Positions 37,336 through 46,795 are shown, counted from the stretch's first letter. The stretch is DNA of 64,000 bases from Phyllobacterium sophorae (GCF_003010965.1 NZ_PGGM01000011.1:1-64000), one strand, 5' to 3'. Numbers and translations are program-made. The notes: generated from the letters alone by a model not told the origin.

Positions 37336-38226
37336 ATGAATCTCCGTTTCATTGAAACGTTTCTTTGGATCGTTCGCCTGGGCAGTTTTAGCGCTGCTGC
37401 AGAGAAGCTCAACACGACGCAGGCGTCGATCTCCAATCGCATCGCCACGCTGGAACGTGAACTGGGCGTACAACTGTTCGACCGGGATATGCGCAGCGTA
37501 ACACTGACACCGGTCGGTCAGCAGGCTGTCTCCAAGGCCGAGGAAATCGTCAGGGCAGTAAGCGAATTCCGTGAGGCCATTGCAGACCCCACCAGCCTGA
37601 AAGGTTCGGTCAGTATTGGAACAATCGATTCCATTGTGCATTCGTTTTTGCCGCGTCTCGTCGAGCGTGTGCAGGAGCGTTATCCGGGGATCGCCATTGA
37701 TCTTAACGTGGATACCAGCCTCAACATGGCGCGGGAAATCATCGAGCGGAAGATCGATCTTGCCTTGATCATGGGACCGGCACTTGATCATGGATTGGTG
37801 AATATCGATCTTGGCACTTATCGTTGCGTATGGGTGGCAAGTCCAAAATATGGTTTGGCTGGCAAGCGATTGACGCTGGCTGACCTGGCAAGCTATCCGC
37901 TGTTGGCCTTTTCAAAAGGAAGCGTTCCCCACCATGGGCTGTTGCAGCAGTTTCGTGAAGCTGGGCTCGAAGCGCCGACGATCTCCAACTCCAATTCACT
38001 TGCCACGATCATGCGCCTTGCCAAGGATGGGCTTGGTGTGGCGCCCTTGCCGCGCGTTATCCTCGGAGAATATGTCGATGCGGGTTCTCTGGAGATTCTC
38101 GATGTGACGCCCGCTTTCCATCCGCTGACATTTCATGCTGTCTATGCAGATCATCCGGACAGTCTTCTCCCGTCGATCATTGCCCAGATGGCAGCGGAAG
38201 TGTCACTCTGTATGGCCGACGCCTGA
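37336..38226 (+). CDS. LysR-family transcriptional regulator
   Basis: The 296-residue protein has the N-terminal winged helix (FIETFLWIVRLGSFSAAAEK, ASISNRIATLERELG) and a type 2 periplasmic-like effector domain. It lies 110 bases before a plus-strand catabolic and transport operon and probably responds to its substrate. A CCCC-ATAA-GGGG mini-hairpin (37316-37327) includes the GGGG that would serve as ribosome site, which could limit its own translation. Confidence 0.9.
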   Translation: MNLRFIETFLWIVRLGSFSAAAEKLNTTQASISNRIATLERELGVQLFDRDMRSVTLTPVGQQAVSKAEEIVRAVSEFREAIADPTSLKGSVSIGTIDSIVHSFLPRLVERVQERYPGIAIDLNVDTSLNMAREIIERKIDLALIMGPALDHGLVNIDLGTYRCVWVASPKYGLAGKRLTLADLASYPLLAFSKGSVPHHGLLQQFREAGLEAPTISNSNSLATIMRLAKDGLGVAPLPRVILGEYVDAGSLEILDVTPAFHPLTFHAVYADHPDSLLPSIIAQMAAEVSLCMADA

Positions 38227-38336
38227 GCCCCTTCAACGGCCCATAAGAAAATTCTATGGGACTCCTCAAGTATTTCGAGTTTGTCTGGGGCCGATATTTT
38301 ACGCACGATCTATCCATTGAACATGGAGGAATGAGC

Positions 38337-39140
38337 GTGAAAGTCAGTCTGGTCCAAATGAATTCGCAGGATAGCAAGGCGGCCAATCTTGAAACGGCCG
38401 CACGCCTGATCAACGAAGCGGTTGAGAACGAGTCGCCCGATCTCATCGTATTGCCCGAATATTACGCCTTCCTCGGTGAGGGCCGCGACAATATCTATGC
38501 CAATGGCGAAACCTTTCCCGACGGTCACGGCTACCGGCTGATGTCGGGCCTTGCCGCACAACACAATGTCACCATCCATGCAGGCAGCGTTGTCGAGCAG
38601 GAGGGCAACAAATACTACAACACCACCATCGTTTTCGGTCCGGACGGCGCGGAACTGGCAAAATACCGCAAGATCCACCTGTTCGATGTGGATACGCCAG
38701 GCGGCACGATCTACCGGGAATCCGATACGATCAGTCGCGGCGAGGATGTCGTGACCTATCAGGTCGGCGAGACGAAAGTCGGCTGCGCTATCTGCTATGA
38801 CGTGCGCTTCCCCGAGCTCTTCCGCAAACTGCGCGATGAAGGCGCTGAAGTCATCGTCCTTCCTGCCGCTTTTACTTTGATGACCGGCAAGGATCATTGG
38901 GAAGTGCTGGCCCGTGCGCGTGCAATTGAAACGCAGACCTATTTCCTCGCGGTTGGTCAGACGATGTCCCACGCGGAAGGGCGCAAATGGTGCTGGGGAC
39001 ACTCCATGGTCATCGATCCATGGGGCCATATCGTTGCACAATGTTCCGATGGTGTCGGCACTACCAGCTCCAAGCTTGACCTTGGTTACGTCACAAAAGT
39101 GCGCGGTGATGTCCCCGTCGCCCGCCACCACGTTCTTTGA
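38337..39140 (+). CDS. Nitrilase-family amidohydrolase (C-N hydrolase)
   Basis: The 267-residue enzyme has the Glu-Lys-Cys triad: E41 in VLPEYYAF, K112 in KYRKIHLFD and C153 in CAICYDVRFPELF. The neighbourhood of these motifs resembles Nit-type amidases (omega-amidase or deaminated-glutathione amidase) and carbamoylputrescine amidases. It should cleave an amide or carbamoyl bond of an imported compound. GTG 38337 lies 6 bases after GGAGG and is preferred over ATG 38331, which would be too close. Confidence 0.85.
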   Translation: MKVSLVQMNSQDSKAANLETAARLINEAVENESPDLIVLPEYYAFLGEGRDNIYANGETFPDGHGYRLMSGLAAQHNVTIHAGSVVEQEGNKYYNTTIVFGPDGAELAKYRKIHLFDVDTPGGTIYRESDTISRGEDVVTYQVGETKVGCAICYDVRFPELFRKLRDEGAEVIVLPAAFTLMTGKDHWEVLARARAIETQTYFLAVGQTMSHAEGRKWCWGHSMVIDPWGHIVAQCSDGVGTTSSKLDLGYVTKVRGDVPVARHHVL

Positions 39141-39151
39141 GAGGCCGGATC

Positions 39152-39823
39152 ATGTTCGAAGTCAATGAAATGCCGCGCCAGATTGATGCGGAGCTGATCA
39201 GGCTCATGGAACGGGTGGAGACTGCCACGATCGGACACTTCCTGCATTCAGGTTTTGTCGATCGCGAAATTCGCGCCGTCCTTGCCGAAAAGCGTGTTGC
39301 CGGAACCGCTGTCACAGTTCGCATTCCGCATGCGGACTCGACCATATTGCATTATCTCACCAAGATTGTCCGTCCGGGGGATTTCGTTGCCATCGAACGG
39401 TGCGGCGATGATCGCCACGCCTGCTGGGGCGGTGTGGTCACCCATGCCATGAAGCTCGCCGGCATTGTCGGCGCGGTCATCGATGGGCCTGCGACGGATT
39501 TCTCCGAAATCCGCAAGGTGGAAATGCCGATGTGGTGCCGCGGTCCTTCGCCGATCACGACGAAAATTCTTGGATTGGAAGGCGCGATTAACGTCCCGGT
39601 TACGGTCGGCGGTCAAGTTATCAACCCGGGTGACGCAATCATTGCGGACGAAAGTGGCGTTGTCGTCCTCGCACCGTCCCATGCACGAGCCGCTGCCGAG
39701 AAAGCTCTCGGCATGCAGGAAAACGAAATCGTCTTGCTTGAACGCTTGCGCAACGGCGAATTCCTTCCCGACATTTCGGGAGCAACAAAAATTGTGGAGG
39801 GTCAAAAGCGCCAGGTCGCTTGA
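39152..39823 (+). CDS. RraA-like protein (HMG/CHA aldolase fold)
   Basis: The 223-residue protein has the RraA/4-hydroxy-4-methyl-2-oxoglutarate aldolase fold, with AVTVRIPHADST, GGVVTHAMKLAGIVGAVIDG and GDAIIADESGVVVLAP. In known aldolases of the family, the D-G-x-x-R-D motif supplies a substrate-binding Arg and metal-binding Asp. Here it reads DGPATD, with Thr115 in place of Arg and Asp116 kept. The usual aldolase reaction is therefore doubtful. ATG 39152 follows GAGAGG. It is co-transcribed with the amidase and the transporter. Confidence 0.85.
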   Translation: MFEVNEMPRQIDAELIRLMERVETATIGHFLHSGFVDREIRAVLAEKRVAGTAVTVRIPHADSTILHYLTKIVRPGDFVAIERCGDDRHACWGGVVTHAMKLAGIVGAVIDGPATDFSEIRKVEMPMWCRGPSPITTKILGLEGAINVPVTVGGQVINPGDAIIADESGVVVLAPSHARAAAEKALGMQENEIVLLERLRNGEFLPDISGATKIVEGQKRQVA

Positions 39824-39858
39824 TCGAAACCAATCAACTCATAAAAACAGGGAACGAG

Positions 39859-40899
39859 ATGATGTTTGCAAGACTTTCCATTGCTGTTTCAGCGCTCACA
39901 ATCGCTGCGGTCTCCGGCGCCTCGGCGGAGACCGTCACACTGACTGCCTATAGCGGGATCTTTCAGGACCACTACACGAAGGCCGTGATCGAGCCTTTCA
40001 TGAAGAAATATCCCGACATTACCGTGCAGTTCTACGGCATGCCGAATTCGGCACAGATGCTCGGCACTTTGCGTGCGCAAAAGAGCAGCCCGCAGATCGA
40101 TGTTGCCATTCTTGATGTCAGTGTGGCCAAGGCAGGCACGGATGAAGGCCTGTTCGATAAGGTCGATGAAAGTGTTTCGCCAAACGTCAAGGACCTTTAT
40201 CCCAACGCGCGTCCCGAGGGTGTGGCCGGGGTCGGCGTTACCTTCGACAATCTGGTGGTAATCTACAATACCGATCAGGTGAAGAACGCGCCGAAGTCCT
40301 GGAATGCGCTTTGGGACAAGCAGTATGAGGGTAAACTGATCATCCCCGCCGTGCCAGATATTCAGGGGACGACATTTACCATCATTTCCAACAAGCTTGC
40401 CGGCGGTACTGATTACAAGTCCGACGTTTCGGCAGGGATTGCCAAGATCGGCGAGCTCGCCCCCGGTGTGCAGACCTGGGAGCCGAAGCCCGACGTCTAT
40501 GCGCCCATCGCCAATGGGCAGGCGGCAATGGCGATTGGCTGGAATGCCCGCGCGCAGATCTATTCCGGAACGTCAGGCGGAAAGCTCGGCGTAGCGTTGC
40601 CCGAAGAGGGACGCGGATTTCAGATCAACACGATCAACCTGGTAAAAAATGCTCCTGCGGGCGATGCCGCGAAAAAGTTCATCGACTACGCGCTCAGCCC
40701 CGAAGCGCAGGCGGCATTTACCAGCGAGATGTTCTATGCGCCGACAAATTCAAAGACGGTCGTTGCAGAGGACGCTTTGAAACGCACGGCCGCAGACGAT
40801 ATGGACAAGATGATTGATATCGACTGGCTGGCCGTGGCGAAAATCCGCGACAGCATCACCGATCAATGGCGCCGCCGTATCATCCCGCTCAGCCGCTAA
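39859..40899 (+). CDS. PotD-like periplasmic substrate-binding protein
   Basis: The 346-residue protein has a Sec signal peptide (RLSIAVSALTIAAVSGASA, cut before ETVTL) and the class-D binding-protein fold of polyamine and related transporters (TVTLTAYSGIFQDHYTKAVI). It captures the substrate in the periplasm for the PotA-B-C type system downstream. Family members bind putrescine, spermidine, iron or other small compounds; the ligand here is unknown. ATG 39859 follows GGGAACGAG. Confidence 0.9.
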   Translation: MMFARLSIAVSALTIAAVSGASAETVTLTAYSGIFQDHYTKAVIEPFMKKYPDITVQFYGMPNSAQMLGTLRAQKSSPQIDVAILDVSVAKAGTDEGLFDKVDESVSPNVKDLYPNARPEGVAGVGVTFDNLVVIYNTDQVKNAPKSWNALWDKQYEGKLIIPAVPDIQGTTFTIISNKLAGGTDYKSDVSAGIAKIGELAPGVQTWEPKPDVYAPIANGQAAMAIGWNARAQIYSGTSGGKLGVALPEEGRGFQINTINLVKNAPAGDAAKKFIDYALSPEAQAAFTSEMFYAPTNSKTVVAEDALKRTAADDMDKMIDIDWLAVAKIRDSITDQWRRRIIPLSR

Positions 40900-40926
40900 A
40901 CTTCGAACAGCGAAAATTTGGAGGCT

Positions 40927-42042
40927 ATGATGATGCATCAGACCATCAAACGCGATGGCGTTGAAACCGTCGGCGACCCGTATCTCTGCCTGGAAGGGGT
41001 CAATAAGAAATATGGTCTTGTCGAGGTCATTTCCAACCTGAACCTGGAGGTGCGGAAGGGCGAACTCATTGCCCTGCTCGGCCCGTCCGGATGCGGCAAG
41101 ACAACGACATTGCGGATGATCGCCGGTCTGATCGCACCCACGGCCGGCAGGATCGCTGTCGGTGGCCGCGATGTGACCCATATCGCGCCTCATGGGCGGG
41201 ATATGGGTCTGGTCTTTCAAAGTTACGCCCTGTTTCCGCATATGACAGTAGCGAAGAACGTGGCGTTCGGTCTCGAGATGCGCGACCTGTCGCGTGCCGA
41301 GATTGCGCAGAAAGTTGCAAAGGCGCTCGCCATGGTCCAGCTCGAGCATCTTGCCGGGCGAAAGCCGCGGGAACTCTCTGGCGGCCAGCAGCAACGCGTC
41401 GCCCTGGCCCGTGCGCTGGTTATCGAGCCCTCGATACTCCTGCTTGATGAGCCGCTTTCAAATCTCGACGCAAAACTGCGCGACGAGATGCGGGCGCAGA
41501 TCCGCGACATCCAGCAGCAGCTAGGGATCACAACGGTCTTCGTCACCCATGATCAGGTGGAAGCCCTGAGTATGTGCGATCGCATCGTCGTCATGAAGGG
41601 CGGGCTCATCGAACAGGTCGGAACGCCGCACGAAATCTACGAGCGACCCGCGACACCCTTCGTAGCGTCTTTTGTGGGACGCACGAACCGCGTCAAGGGC
41701 AAGTGCATGGTGGATGGCGGCATACAAATAGGGTCTTCGATCATCCGTGCGGCGAGTGTGGAAACGCCAGGCGATGTCACAGTGATGGTGCGCCCCCACC
41801 GGATCTTAATCGATTGGGATGCTACCTCAACTGGTCAGGGCGAAACAGCAAACCGGATTGCCGCATCGCTTTCACGCATCACTTTCGTTGGCGATGTCAT
41901 CCAGTTTCATTTCGATGTCGATGGTTGCGAGTTCATCGTCGAAGAGTCGACGAAAAAGGCGCAGGCCACCCATCGTCCTGGTGAAAAGGCCATGCTGTCC
42001 TGGAACGTCGGAGACACGCTGGTATTCGGAGCGGATCAATGA
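40927..42042 (+). CDS. PotA-like ABC transporter ATPase
   Basis: The 371-residue ATPase has Walker A GPSGCGKTTTLRMI, signature LSGGQQQRVALARAL, Walker B ILLLDEPLSNLD and the C-terminal TOBE domain usual in PotA/FbpC types. It powers the two permeases that follow. Three consecutive ATGs lie at 40927, 40930 and 40933 after GGAGG; any may be used. Its stop overlaps the next start (ATGA). Confidence 0.93.
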   Translation: MMMHQTIKRDGVETVGDPYLCLEGVNKKYGLVEVISNLNLEVRKGELIALLGPSGCGKTTTLRMIAGLIAPTAGRIAVGGRDVTHIAPHGRDMGLVFQSYALFPHMTVAKNVAFGLEMRDLSRAEIAQKVAKALAMVQLEHLAGRKPRELSGGQQQRVALARALVIEPSILLLDEPLSNLDAKLRDEMRAQIRDIQQQLGITTVFVTHDQVEALSMCDRIVVMKGGLIEQVGTPHEIYERPATPFVASFVGRTNRVKGKCMVDGGIQIGSSIIRAASVETPGDVTVMVRPHRILIDWDATSTGQGETANRIAASLSRITFVGDVIQFHFDVDGCEFIVEESTKKAQATHRPGEKAMLSWNVGDTLVFGADQ

Positions 42043-42920
42043 CGACCGCAACGTTCGATCTGCCTGTCGGGTCACAGAAATCGACCAGCGCTGCCGGCAT
42101 TGCCATTGCCCTGTTGTTGCCGATCGCCCTGGTCAACGCCATCGGCTTTATTCTTCCCGTGCTCAATCTGGCAAGAATGTCGTTCAATGAAGCCCTGCCG
42201 GGCGGCGGAATCGCAGACGCGTTCACCGTCGCCAACTGGACCGGCTTGCTTCAGGATGGTTTCTACATCGAGCTCATCACCAATTCGATTGTGGTCAGCC
42301 TGGGAATTACCCTGGCAACCCTGCTGGTGAGCTATCCCATTGCCCTGTACCTTCATCGTGCATCCGGTGCCTGGCGGACATTCCTGACGGTCTTGGTTAT
42401 TTCGCCGCTTTTGACTTCTGCCGTGGTGCGGACCTATGGCTGGATCGCGCTTCTTGCCGATCAAGGCCCGGTTGCCAATGCGATTGCCGCGATGGGATTT
42501 CAGCCGCCGCGGATGATGTTCAACACCACCGGCGTTGTCATCGGACTGACCGAGATTCTCATGCCCTATATGATCCTGTCGCTGATGGCCGGTTTTGGCC
42601 GCCTCGACCCCAAGGTGGAGGAGGCGGCTCGAACGCTTGGCGCCACGCCCTTCAGGACGTTCCGGCGCGTCATTCTACCCCTGACCGTCCCGGGTATCGC
42701 GCTTGGCTGCCTGCTTTGCTTCGTCCTTGCCATCTCCTCTTTCATTACGCCAAAGCTCATGGGCGGCGGACGGGTGTTCCTGCTGGCGACGGAAATCTAC
42801 GATCAGGCAATCGTAACGCTGAATTGGCCACTGGCCGCCACGCTGTCGATGCTCGTCCTGATCATCTTCGGAGCCGCATTGGCTGTTTATTCGCGCATCC
42901 TGCGCATGATCGAAGGGTAA
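42039..42920 (+). CDS. PotB-like ABC transporter permease
   Basis: The 293-residue permease has six membrane helices and the cytoplasmic EAA loop (VEEAARTLGATPFRTFRRVI, LPLTVPGIALG) that contacts the ATPase. ATG 42039 overlaps the ATPase stop. With the partner permease it forms the inner-membrane channel of the uptake system. Confidence 0.92.
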   Translation: MTTATFDLPVGSQKSTSAAGIAIALLLPIALVNAIGFILPVLNLARMSFNEALPGGGIADAFTVANWTGLLQDGFYIELITNSIVVSLGITLATLLVSYPIALYLHRASGAWRTFLTVLVISPLLTSAVVRTYGWIALLADQGPVANAIAAMGFQPPRMMFNTTGVVIGLTEILMPYMILSLMAGFGRLDPKVEEAARTLGATPFRTFRRVILPLTVPGIALGCLLCFVLAISSFITPKLMGGGRVFLLATEIYDQAIVTLNWPLAATLSMLVLIIFGAALAVYSRILRMIEG

Positions 42921-42925
42921 AGGTC

Positions 42926-43720
42926 ATGGAAGAAACCCCTACCTCCTGGTTCATGCGGGTAACCGTGACCGTCCTGTTCCTGTTTCTTCTGGCTCCGGTC
43001 CTGCTCGTATTCCCGATATCCTTCAGCGGCGACCAGGTTCTGGCCTTTCCGCCAAGCTCATGGTCACTGCGCTGGTATGATTCCCTCCTTGAGAACAAGG
43101 TCATGATGTCGGCGTTCCTGACCAGTCTTGGCCTTGCAACCGTCGTCACGATCCTGTCGCTGATCATCGCGATCCCCGCATCCTATGCGATCGTCAGGCT
43201 GAAGGTCACGGGATCGGAATTCCTGTTCAACCTGTTCACGGCGCCATTGCTGTTGCCGACGATCGTTCTTGGCCTCGCCATCCTCATCATTTTCGCTTCG
43301 ATCGGTTTCCTGGCAACATTTACAGGACTTGTTATTGGCCATCTCGTAATCACGCTTCCCTATGCATTGCGGGTACTGTCCGTTTCGCTCGGCAATCTCA
43401 ATCTTGCCTGCGAAGAGGCGGCTTCATCGCTCGGCGCCAAGCCATTGGTGATCTTCCGGAGGGTCACCCTGCCAATGATGGCGCCAGGCATCGTTGCGGC
43501 GACGGCACTCTGTTTCCTCGTTTCCTTTGACGAAGTGGTGATCACGCTGTTCCTGACAGGTCCGAGAATGACCACGCTGCCCGTTGAACTATTCCATCAT
43601 GTCGAGAGCCAGGCTGATCCGCTGGTAGCAAGTGTTTCGGTTCTCCTGATCTTGATGACGCTCGGTGTGGTCATGATTGTTGACCGCACGATGGGTCTGA
43701 CAAAAGCATTTGTGAAATAA
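42926..43720 (+). CDS. PotC-like ABC transporter permease
   Basis: The 264-residue permease is the second channel subunit, with an EAA loop CEEAASSLGAKPLVIFRRVT and about six helices. It begins 5 bases after the previous stop at ATG 42926, preceded by AAGG. The upstream open frame reading back to 42716 lies inside the first permease and is not used. It is the last gene of the operon; a decayed IS element follows within 80 bases. Confidence 0.92.
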   Translation: MEETPTSWFMRVTVTVLFLFLLAPVLLVFPISFSGDQVLAFPPSSWSLRWYDSLLENKVMMSAFLTSLGLATVVTILSLIIAIPASYAIVRLKVTGSEFLFNLFTAPLLLPTIVLGLAILIIFASIGFLATFTGLVIGHLVITLPYALRVLSVSLGNLNLACEEAASSLGAKPLVIFRRVTLPMMAPGIVAATALCFLVSFDEVVITLFLTGPRMTTLPVELFHHVESQADPLVASVSVLLILMTLGVVMIVDRTMGLTKAFVK

Positions 43721-43798
43721 AAGCGCTTGCTGCCTTGAAGGGGTTGGACACATGCTCAGTTGGACTGCTGCAGTCCCGACCTTTTTCGGTTGAAGGAA

Positions 43799-44534
43799 CT
43801 AGGCGGCTGTAGATTCATAAGCGCCAAGCCAAAGCCGCATTGAGGCGAGCTGAACCATAGCGAGGAAGTTGGCGGCAAGCTTGTCGTATCGTGTGGCGAC
43901 GCGACGGAAGTGCTTCAGTTTGGAGAAGAAGCGTTCGACCTGGTTGCGCTCGCGGTAGAGGCGTTTGCTGAAGCGAGGCTTCCGGCATCGGTTACTCTTC
44001 GGTGGAATGTTGGGTGTGGCACCGTGCTGCGTGATCGGTTTATGGATGCGGTCGGCGTCGTAGGCTTTGTCAGCCAGCACGCGGTCCAAGATGGTCTAGC
44101 AACCGGTCGGCGATCTGCCTGTCATGTGTCTGGCCAGCGGTTAGACAGAGCAGGATCGGGAGTCCTTGCGCGTCAACGACGACGTGAGCACGCCGCGCGA
44201 TCGACCGAGGCAATGATCTGCCCCCCTTTTTTACCGTCGCAGCCTGCTGGTGGGCGCGAACGGAGGTGCTGTCGATCATCTGAATCTCACCGTCGTGCGC
44301 AGCCGAGACAGCCGGCCCCCACACGCCGGCCGTCCGCCAGCGCACGAAGCGGTTGTAAGGTGGTTCGCGGGCCATAGCGCTCGGGAAGGTCGCGCCGGGC
44401 GCACCAGATCGCAGCACCCAGAAGATGCCGTTCAGCACGCGTCGATCATCGACACGGGGCACACCTCTTGGCTTGTTGGGTAGCAGCGGCTCGATCAGGC
44501 GCCATTCAAAGTCTGTCAGGTCATATCGGCTCAT
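43799..44534 (-). pseudogene. Decayed IS5-family transposase (IS427-like group)
   Basis: Two frames, 44534-44070 and 44089-43799, together resemble one transposase. The N-terminal part (MSRYDLTDFEWRLIEPLLPN) and DDE pieces MIDSTSVRAHQQ, LADKAYDADRI and QVERFFSKLKHFRR are present. The ORF A/ORF B shift could be natural, but ORF A also has internal damage against the usual family reading: SGAPGATFPSAMAREPPY replaces a normal WRDLP..YGPRT stretch, residues are missing around AGVWGPAVSAA, and GGRSLPRSIARRA replaces GGxDHxLGRSRGG. The element is probably inactive. Terminal inverted repeats could not be confirmed. Confidence 0.85.
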
Positions 44535-44754
44535 GGTGGCCCTGAATCAGAATCCTATGCGATGTGAAAGCAGTCAGTCAACAAATGACCCCCTTCTTTG
44601 CCATTAGAGGTACTCGGGACACGTTTTTGAAGGCTGCCGGTCAATTCATCGCGCTGAAACGACTATCTTGGCTGTTAGGAAGGCAATCTGCGGCAATCGA
44701 GCTAATGGCATTACGGCTCACCCCTGCGGCTGCTATCCATGACAGCGATCGAGG

Positions 44755-45624
44755 TCACATAAGTTTCGTAGACAGGAATTCTATGAAGCGCTGGGTCTTG
44801 GCCGGAATAAGTCGCGTTTCGGTGACGGCATAGATGCTGACCGCCGATCCCTGCCAGTCGGATAGGATGCGTCGGAGGCGGCCTGAGGCCAAGTCTTCGG
44901 CGACGATCTTCTCGGGAAGCAGGCCGATGCCCTGGTGGTTGACTGCGAGCGCGCTGATCATCCCGACGCTGTTGAGCGTGAAGCGGCCATTAATGCCGAC
45001 GTCGACGGTCTCGGTGCCCCGGTGCAGGGTCCAGCTCACGCTTCGCGGCATGCAGATGCATTCATGCCTCGCCAGGTCCGCCGGTGTGGCGGGCTCGCCT
45101 GACGCTTCGATATAACCAGGGGACGCATAGAGGTAGCGCGAATGCCTCCCGATCTGGCGGGCAATCAGACCGGAATCTTCCAGTTTGCCGATGCGGATCG
45201 CCACATCGAACGGCTCCGTCACCAGATCGACGCGGCGCGGGGTCAGGTCGAACTCGAACGTGATACCGGGATAGTGCCGCGCGAAATCGGCGATGATCGG
45301 CGTGAGGTAAAGAGTGGCGAGATCGACCGGCAGCGAAACGCGGAGGACACCGCTCGGCTGCTCCAGCATCGCGCCGAGCTGTTCGTGCGCGAGCCGCGCC
45401 TCGTCAACGATACGCTTGCTTCGCGCATAGTACAGCTGGCCAGCCTCGGTGAGTTCGATCTTGCGCGTCGTGCGATGCAAGAGCCTCAAACCGATCGCCT
45501 TTTCTAACTCACTGATCCGGCGTGACAGCGTGGAGTTGGGAATGCCCGCAGCCTCCGCCGCCTTACGGAAACTTTTGGCTCTCGCTACCTCGACGAAGAG
45601 CGCCATGTCATTCAGATTGCTCAT
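44755..45624 (-). CDS. LysR-family transcriptional regulator
   Basis: The 289-residue regulator has an N-terminal helix-turn-helix (FRKAAEAAGIPNSTLSRRIS, ELEKAIGLRLLHRTTRKIEL) and an effector-binding domain of the AaeR/DhmR group. It is divergent from an old yellow enzyme gene with a 96-base gap that holds an inverted repeat (45650-45681). It probably controls the redox operon that follows. Confidence 0.9.
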   Translation of the reverse strand: MSNLNDMALFVEVARAKSFRKAAEAAGIPNSTLSRRISELEKAIGLRLLHRTTRKIELTEAGQLYYARSKRIVDEARLAHEQLGAMLEQPSGVLRVSLPVDLATLYLTPIIADFARHYPGITFEFDLTPRRVDLVTEPFDVAIRIGKLEDSGLIARQIGRHSRYLYASPGYIEASGEPATPADLARHECICMPRSVSWTLHRGTETVDVGINGRFTLNSVGMISALAVNHQGIGLLPEKIVAEDLASGRLRRILSDWQGSAVSIYAVTETRLIPAKTQRFIEFLSTKLM

Positions 45625-45649
45625 CCGATTGTCCCATTAATGGAATACT

Positions 45650-45681
45650 GATTTCAAATACACCTAATTTATCCTGAAATC
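45650..45681. promoter_or_regulatory. Inverted repeat, possible LysR operator
   Basis: GATTTCA (45650-45656) pairs with TGAAATC (45675-45681) across 18 bases, between the divergent LysR and old yellow enzyme genes. A small palindrome CCATTAATGG (45634-45643) lies beside the LysR start. This position and layout fit an operator for the adjacent regulator. Confidence 0.42.
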
Positions 45682-45720
45682 GGAATAGTGGATAGTGGTT
45701 CAATCGAATGGAGAACCAAA

Positions 45721-46782
45721 ATGAACCCACTATTCACACCGGTGCATGTCGGCCGCTACACGCTTTCCAGCCGTCTCGTCATGGCGCCGATGACCCGCAG
45801 CCGTGCCGCATTCGACGGCACGCCCGGCGAACTGGCCACCGAATATTATGAACGGCGCGCCAGCCTTGGCCTGATCGTCACCGAAGGGACCCAGCCCTCC
45901 GATGATGGGCAGGGCTACCTGATGACGCCGGGCATTTACGCGCCCGCCCATATCGGCGGCTGGCGGAAGATCACATCAGCTGTCCACGATAAAGGCGGCA
46001 GAATCTTCATCCAGCTTATGCATGCCGGGCGCATGTCCCACCCCGACAACACGCCGCATCATCGCCAGGGCGTAGCACCGTCCGCGATTGCGCCCGGGGC
46101 GGGCATGTTCACAACGACGGGGATGAAGGACATCCCCACGCCGCGCGCGTTGACGACTGATGAGGTGCGGCAGACCGTCAGCGATTTCCGCAATGCGGCG
46201 CGCTCAGCGATCGAGGCGGATGCTGACGGCATCGAGATTCACGGCGCAAACGCATATCTCGTCCAGCAGTTTTTCGCACCGAGCGCCAACACGCGCACGG
46301 ACGAATATGGCGGCTCCATCGAGAACCGCGCCCGCTTTGCCATCGAGGTAGCTTCAGCGATTGCTGAGGAAATCGGTGCGGATCGCACCGCGATCCGCCT
46401 GTCCCCCGGCACGAAGATATGGGGCATCGATGAAGGAGCAGAAGCGCCGGATCTCTATCGCTACCTCGTTGCCGAACTCGACAAGCTCGGGCTTGCGTAT
46501 TTGCACATCATGCACGAGGGCAATGAGACGCTGCTCGCTGACATCCGCCAGCTCTGGCACCAATCATTGATCCTCAACCGTCCAGGTCGTCCGCGTGACC
46601 AGATCGGCACCGACGTGACGTCAGGGCTGGCCGATCTGGAAGCCTATGGTCAGATGGTACTGGCAAATCCTGACTTCGTCGCGCGATTGAAGACCAGTGC
46701 TGCGATGAACGAGGCAGACCCCAAAACCTACTATGGTGGCGGAGCAGAGGGCTACACCGACTACCCTGTCCTGAACCTGTGA
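45721..46782 (+). CDS. Old yellow enzyme family NADH:flavin oxidoreductase
   Basis: The 353-residue FMN enzyme reduces activated C=C bonds or nitro groups in related proteins (NemA/OYE). It has SSRLVMAPMTRSRA, the catalytic His174 and Asn177 in EIHGANAYLVQQFF, and DEYGGSIENRARF at the cofactor site. GGAGA precedes ATG 45721. It heads a redox operon divergent from a LysR regulator. Confidence 0.93.
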   Translation: MNPLFTPVHVGRYTLSSRLVMAPMTRSRAAFDGTPGELATEYYERRASLGLIVTEGTQPSDDGQGYLMTPGIYAPAHIGGWRKITSAVHDKGGRIFIQLMHAGRMSHPDNTPHHRQGVAPSAIAPGAGMFTTTGMKDIPTPRALTTDEVRQTVSDFRNAARSAIEADADGIEIHGANAYLVQQFFAPSANTRTDEYGGSIENRARFAIEVASAIAEEIGADRTAIRLSPGTKIWGIDEGAEAPDLYRYLVAELDKLGLAYLHIMHEGNETLLADIRQLWHQSLILNRPGRPRDQIGTDVTSGLADLEAYGQMVLANPDFVARLKTSAAMNEADPKTYYGGGAEGYTDYPVLNL

Positions 46783-46795
46783 GAGGAGATTAGAT

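Noticed and set aside
38310..39131. 273-codon minus-strand frame over the nitrilase gene
   Set aside because: Shadow of the amidase gene, which has the full Glu-Lys-Cys triad in its own frame.
43721..44600. Terminal inverted repeats of the IS5-like element
   Set aside because: Only a 7-base match (GACTGCT on the left, its reverse complement on the right) was seen, too short to set the ends.
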